From positions 2,016,962 through 2,080,961 of the forward strand of contig NZ_AQXI01000001.1 in assembly GCF_000376445.1 (NCBI RefSeq): DNA of 64,000 bases, in the 5' to 3' direction. The stretch comes from Haladaptatus paucihalophilus DX253. GTDB taxonomy: Archaea > Halobacteriota > Halobacteria > Halobacteriales > Haladaptataceae. The translations under genes and the position numbers were made by a program. Of the stretch, positions 60,461 to 64,000 are shown one piece after another; positions within the stretch are counted from its first letter, which is position 1, and every line of letters begins with the position of its first letter. The notes under the pieces were generated by a model. It did no database searches. It had not been told where the DNA came from and saw only the letters and a program-made list of their open reading frames with translations.

Positions 60461-60947
60461 ACGATACGTCAGTTACAAACAACTATCACTCTGCTGTTCG
60501 ACGAATCGTTGCCTCAACCGCGGTTATCGCCAGCGAAACGGGAAAGAGGGTGGTACGGAGACAGTTGGTTGGGACCCTGTCGAACTCCGTACCGAGTATC
60601 GTTTCGAACTACCTCGGTATAACCTTACTGTGATTATTCGGGTGAATGATGGAATGAATTACCATTTCAAAATACCGTTTTCGTCGAATGAAGTCCTTCC
60701 AGTGTGCCGGTTTTTCGCCTCACAGCTCCGACCTGACGCTTCTTTCTCGAAGTGAAGAATCTCCATACGGTAAGGGACCGAATTATATGTTATTTTACTA
60801 GTGACATTCATACGCACGAAGGGTCTAAACGAATAGGTGAAACAAACCTGTCAAACGAATCAAATGGACAGGAAAGGAACTGACTTATGAGCGGCGTCAA
60901 AACATCGCAGACGGCACCGGCGGCGACCGGTAGCATGGTTGGGACCC
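60461..60947. other. Intergenic region with hairpins and an AT-rich promoter
   Basis: This 487-bp divergent gap holds two overlapping inverted repeats (60552-60619), an AT-rich stretch with TTATATGTTATTTTAC (about 60783-60798) likely to be the promoter of the TrmB-like gene, and a 25-codon upstream frame that overlaps its start. No larger gene is seen. Confidence 0.55.
60552..60619. repeat. Two overlapping, mutually exclusive hairpins
   Basis: GGTACGGAG (60552-60560) pairs with CTCCGTACC (60585-60593), with an inner ACAG/CTGT. TACCGAG (60590-60596) pairs with CTCGGTA (60613-60619). The stems share bases 60590-60593, so only one can form at a time, as in attenuators. Confidence 0.6.
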
Positions 60948-61784
60948 ATGAAGGACGTATCTAATCACCAGCAGGCAGTCGAATTGCTCCAGCAACTCGG
61001 ATTGAAAGAGTACGAGGCGAAATGTTTGGTCGCGTTGACACGCATTCCGCAGGGAACGGCGAAGGAGATAAGCGAAATTTCGGAGGTTCCTCGGACGCGC
61101 GTCTACGACGCGATTCGTGCGCTCGAAACCCAAGGACTCGTCGAGGTTCAACACTCGAATCCACAGCAGTTTCGATCTGTTTCGGTAGAGGAGGCGGCCG
61201 AGACGCTCCGCCAAGAGTACGAATCGCGGACCGAAACCCTCGTCGAGACGATGAGCGATATCGAGCCAGTGGAACCGGGCGCCGAGGAGGACGCGACGCA
61301 CGAAGTCTGGGCTCTGGCCGGGACCGAGCCGATTCGAACGCGGACGCAGGAACTCATCGAGGAGGCCACGGACGAGATTCTCCTCATCGTCGGTCACGAA
61401 AAGTCCATCACCGACGACCTCATCGAACGATTACGGGTGGCTCACACGTCCGGAATCGACGTTCTCATCGGCACATCGAACGAGACGTTACGCGAGTTCA
61501 TCCAGGAGCAACTCCCCGACGCAACCGTCTTCGTCTCCGGATTGGAGTGGCTGGACACGTCGCCGGTCGACCCCGACGACGATGCGGTAATCAGTCGGCT
61601 CCTGCTCGTCGACGGACGCACGATTCTGATCAGTTCCGAACGGGGAATCACGATCGACGAAACCGATAGCGAAAAAGCGGTCTTCGGGCGCGGGTTCGAC
61701 AACGGTATCGTGATCATCGCCCGCCGATTGATGGCGACGGGATTAGGGACAGCCGGTAGTCTACCGATGGCCGACGAACGGTGA
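60948..61784 (+). CDS. TrmB family sugar-type transcriptional regulator
   Basis: This 278-residue regulator has an N-terminal TrmB winged helix (about 8-75) with LQQLGLKEYEAKCLVALTRI and ISEVPRTRVYDAIRALETQG. A short coiled region (about 85-108) leads to a C-terminal sensor domain (about 118-265) with VWALAGTEPIRTRTQELIEE and a TILISSERGITID end. Archaeal TrmB proteins repress or activate sugar transport and metabolism genes depending on sugar ligands; the ligand here is not known. ATG 60948 was used. A 25-codon upstream frame overlaps this start. Confidence 0.9.
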   Translation: MKDVSNHQQAVELLQQLGLKEYEAKCLVALTRIPQGTAKEISEISEVPRTRVYDAIRALETQGLVEVQHSNPQQFRSVSVEEAAETLRQEYESRTETLVETMSDIEPVEPGAEEDATHEVWALAGTEPIRTRTQELIEEATDEILLIVGHEKSITDDLIERLRVAHTSGIDVLIGTSNETLREFIQEQLPDATVFVSGLEWLDTSPVDPDDDAVISRLLLVDGRTILISSERGITIDETDSEKAVFGRGFDNGIVIIARRLMATGLGTAGSLPMADER

Positions 61785-61834
61785 CGGCGCTCGGGGGGAT
61801 AGTTCCGCTACCGCCGTCGATATTCTTCGATATT

Positions 61835-62155
61835 TCATTCGTCCCCCGGCGACCCGTCCCATCGGGCGGTCACTTCCCCGTTACTCCGGACAGTGACCCG
61901 ACAGTCGTCGTACGTGAACGAAACCCTATTGAGGGTGTCGAACCGGCTCGCTATCTCCGGGTCGATGATTTGGTCTATTGCTTCCGGGTCTATGTGCTCG
62001 TACAGCGGGGCGAGTTCGTTTGCATCGCTGTTCTTTACGTCGCTGATTACCTCGGCGACGGCGATGCTCGGTGCCACGGAGGTCCAATCGTACCGTCTCA
62101 CCTCGACGATTTCTTCGGTATCATCGGTATCGGCCGATGATTCCTCTCCACTCAT
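61835..62155 (-). CDS. HalOD1 output domain protein
   Basis: This 106-residue protein matches the HalOD1 haloarchaeal output domain: an acidic leader (about 1-15), then helix with SVAPSIAVAEVISDVKNSD, PLYEHIDPEAIDQIID, and a beta end with VSFTYDDCRVTVRSNGEVTA. The domain is abundant in haloarchaea, alone or fused to sensor proteins, and its molecular action is unknown. A minus-strand TTTATAA lies 28-34 bases upstream of its start. Confidence 0.92.
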   Translation of the reverse strand: MSGEESSADTDDTEEIVEVRRYDWTSVAPSIAVAEVISDVKNSDANELAPLYEHIDPEAIDQIIDPEIASRFDTLNRVSFTYDDCRVTVRSNGEVTARWDGSPGDE

Positions 62156-62182
62156 TACTATGTGCCACTACACGGTTCCTTG

Positions 62183-62189
62183 TTATAAA
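62183..62189 (-). promoter_or_regulatory. TATA box of the HalOD1 gene
   Basis: TTTATAA on the minus strand, 28-34 bases upstream of the ATG at 62155. Confidence 0.65.
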
Positions 62190-62300
62190 CATAGTGTGAT
62201 GATGTGAGTAAACGATGCTTCGTTTCCGAGCGCGACCACTCTCTAATCCGCCTGAACGGGTTGCGAAGGTGGTTTCAATGTCGGGTTCTCAGTGTCGAAT

Positions 62301-63401
62301 ATGAGCAATCGCGGAACGGAACTTCGTCTCGCCACGCGAGGGTCCGACCTCGCAATCCGACAGTCTGGGGAGGTAAAGGCGGCACTGGAAGACCGCCGGT
62401 TCTCGGTCGAACTGGTCGAAGTGGAGACGACGGGTGATCAACTGGACGACGCACTCATAACGGAACTCGGGAAAACGGGCGCGTTCGTCCGTAATCTGGA
62501 CCAAGAGGTGCTTGACGAGGAGGTGGACGGCGCGATTCACTCCATGAAGGACATGCCGACCGACCACCCGGACGAACTGGTCGTCGCGGCCGTCCCCGAG
62601 CGTGCGAGCGCGAACGACGTGCTCGTGACGCCGGACGGAAAGCCCATCGACGCGCTCCCGGATGGTGCCGTCGTCGGCACGTCCAGCCTTCGACGGAAGG
62701 CCCAACTGCTGAACTTCCGCCCCGACCTCACCGTCAAACCGCTCCGCGGCAACGTCGATACGCGAATCGAGAAACTGCTTGCCCCGGTCCTTCAGGCCGA
62801 ACACGAGGAGCGAACCGAGGAGGAAAAGGAGCGAAAGGGCCACGTCGGGAAGAAAGACAGCTACGAGTTCCCGTACGACAAGACCATCGACGAGTGGTTC
62901 AACGACCTCTCGGAGGTCGAGCGTCGCGCGCTCGAACGCGACATCGAAACCGAATACGACGGCATCGTCCTCGCCGAAGCGGGCCTCCAACGGAGCGGCC
63001 TCGCCCATCACGTCGAGTACGACCGACTGCCGCCCAAGCAGTTCGTCCCCGCGCCGGGACAGGGCGCGCTGGCGGTCATGACGTTGGACGGCGAACTCGC
63101 ACAGGACCTGCACACGGTTCTCGACCACCCGCGAACGCGGGTCGAAACGACCGTCGAGCGGACGATTCTCCGCGAACTGAACGGCGGCTGTATCGCCCCC
63201 ATCGGCGTTCACAGCATCATTCAGGGCGAAAACGTCCACGTCGAGGCGCAGGTGTTCAGTCAGGACGGCTCCGAGGTCATCTCGATAAAGCGCGACGTGC
63301 CGGTCGAAACGCACGTCACCGGCGCGAAGAAGGTGGCAGAAGAGCTCGCGGACCGCGGTGCCCGCGACCTCATCGCGGCGGCGCGCGAGGGGAGCGAATG
63401 A
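62301..63401 (+). CDS. hemC: Hydroxymethylbilane synthase (porphobilinogen deaminase)
   Basis: This 366-residue enzyme joins four porphobilinogens into hydroxymethylbilane. Motifs are LRLATRGSDLAIRQS near the start, SMKDMPTDHPD, GTSSLRRKAQL, GNVDTRIEKL and Cys297 in GGCIAPIG, which holds the dipyrromethane cofactor. A charged insert (about residues 165-200, EERTEEEKERKGHVGKKDS) makes it longer than bacterial enzymes, as seen in haloarchaea. ATG 62301 was used. The stop overlaps the hemD ATG (63398) by four bases. Confidence 0.97.
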   Translation: MSNRGTELRLATRGSDLAIRQSGEVKAALEDRRFSVELVEVETTGDQLDDALITELGKTGAFVRNLDQEVLDEEVDGAIHSMKDMPTDHPDELVVAAVPERASANDVLVTPDGKPIDALPDGAVVGTSSLRRKAQLLNFRPDLTVKPLRGNVDTRIEKLLAPVLQAEHEERTEEEKERKGHVGKKDSYEFPYDKTIDEWFNDLSEVERRALERDIETEYDGIVLAEAGLQRSGLAHHVEYDRLPPKQFVPAPGQGALAVMTLDGELAQDLHTVLDHPRTRVETTVERTILRELNGGCIAPIGVHSIIQGENVHVEAQVFSQDGSEVISIKRDVPVETHVTGAKKVAEELADRGARDLIAAAREGSE

Positions 63402-64000
63402 AGGTCGCCGTCTTCCGCCCGGACGACGAACGCCTCGACGAGGCGGTGGACCTGCTCGAATCGCTCGGTGCCGACCCCGTTCCCGACCCGATGCTCGCGG
63501 TCCGCCCGACCGATAACGCCCCGCAACACGCGGAGTACGTCGTCCTGACGAGCAAGACCGGCGTCGAACTCGCCCACGAGGCCGGGTGGAGTCCGGACGG
63601 TGCGACCGTCTGTGCCATCGGCGAGCGCACCGCCGCGACGCTCCGCGAGTACGGCTACGACGTGGATATCGTCCCCGATGAGTTCTCTTCGCGGGGATTG
63701 GTCGCAACCCTCGCCGACCGCGTGGACGGCAAATCGGTCGAGGTCGCACGGAGCGACCACGGGAGCGAGGTGCTGACCGACGGTCTCGCGGACGCCGGTG
63801 CGGACGTTCACGAAACGGTGCTGTACGAACTCGTCCGTCCCGGGGGGTCGGGTCGCTCGGCGGAACTCGCCGCGGACGGCGACCTCGACGCCGCGCTGTT
63901 CACGTCCTCGCTCACCGTGTACCACTTCCTCGACGCCGCCGAGGAACGCGGAATCCGAGCGGAGGCCGTGGACGGTCTCGAAGACGCGACCGTCGGTGCC
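63398..64000 (+). CDS. hemD: Uroporphyrinogen-III synthase (cut by window end)
   Basis: The first 201 codons run to the right edge without a stop. The N-terminus MKVAVFRPDDERLDEAVDLL and the later blocks VVLTSKTGVELA, CAIGERTAATLREYGYDVD and FTSSLTVYHFLDAAEERG are typical of HemD, which closes hydroxymethylbilane with inversion of ring D to make uroporphyrinogen III. It begins four bases before the hemC stop, so hemC-hemD are translationally coupled. Most of the protein (usual length about 240-250) is visible. Confidence 0.92.
   Translation, partial: MKVAVFRPDDERLDEAVDLLESLGADPVPDPMLAVRPTDNAPQHAEYVVLTSKTGVELAHEAGWSPDGATVCAIGERTAATLREYGYDVDIVPDEFSSRGLVATLADRVDGKSVEVARSDHGSEVLTDGLADAGADVHETVLYELVRPGGSGRSAELAADGDLDAALFTSSLTVYHFLDAAEERGIRAEAVDGLEDATVGA

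Overview
The window is haloarchaeal (class Halobacteria). It has a GC-rich, strongly acidic proteome, TATA-box promoters close to start codons (leaderless mRNAs), an Orc1/Cdc6 initiator, the small subunit of archaeal DNA polymerase D, the agmatidine synthetase TiaS, Tat signals, and families found mainly in haloarchaea (HalOD1, amphi-Trp, TrmB). A trehalose synthase of the TreT type would fit a Haladaptatus-like organism, but genus assignment is inference only. No insertion sequence, transposase, phage gene or CRISPR array was seen.

Layout. 1-5.2 kb is a chromosomal replication origin of the oriC1 type: orc1 (minus), about 1.66 kb of gene-free DNA with ORB repeats, an AT-rich unwinding region and several tandem repeats, then oapA-oapB-oapC (plus). 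5.3-14 kb holds a micro-gene, hemB, a DedA protein, an S9 peptidase, a zinc-ribbon protein, signal peptidase sec11 and polD1. Further ORB-like sites are scattered here, two of them inside polD1. 14-24.3 kb has a two-domain Tat-exported protein, a 2-oxoacid dehydrogenase cluster (pdhA-pdhB-pdhC, lpdA), lipA, a DUF378 protein and a MATE transporter. 24.5-32.7 kb carries a GGCT-like enzyme, a second MATE protein, an esterase, citrate synthase, a PhoU/TrkA-C protein, RidA, an aspartoacylase relative and threonine synthase.

32.7-33.5 kb is gene-free and contains a large imperfect inverted repeat with many hairpins and a 30-bp tandem repeat. 33.5-50.4 kb has tiaS, an HTH regulator, glutaredoxin, a purine-type permease next to a phosphoribosyltransferase-like regulator (GfcR-like), thrS, a polysaccharide deacetylase, hisI, a coiled-coil protein, glmM, an MFS transporter, a wHTH/zinc-ribbon regulator, treT preceded by a 10-bp-phased motif array, and tRNA-His. 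50.4-56.4 kb holds a KaiC-like protein with a broken Walker A motif and two large beta-rich proteins (a beta-helix and a Tat-exported beta-propeller with a PKD domain). 56.5-64 kb has lysC, hemL, a Nudix protein, a TrmB-like regulator, a HalOD1 protein and hemC-hemD (hemD is cut by the window end).

How genes work together: orc1, the ORBs, oapABC and polD1 are replication functions. hemB, hemL, hemC and hemD make uroporphyrinogen III from glutamate semialdehyde, spread over three loci. The E1/E2/E3 genes plus lipA form an oxoacid dehydrogenase and its lipoylation. lysC and thrC serve threonine synthesis. The most unusual non-coding signals are the dispersed ORBs, the inverted-repeat element at 32.9-33.5 kb, the phased YAGTA array upstream of treT, and tandem repeats that span the stop codons of orc1 and of the propeller gene.
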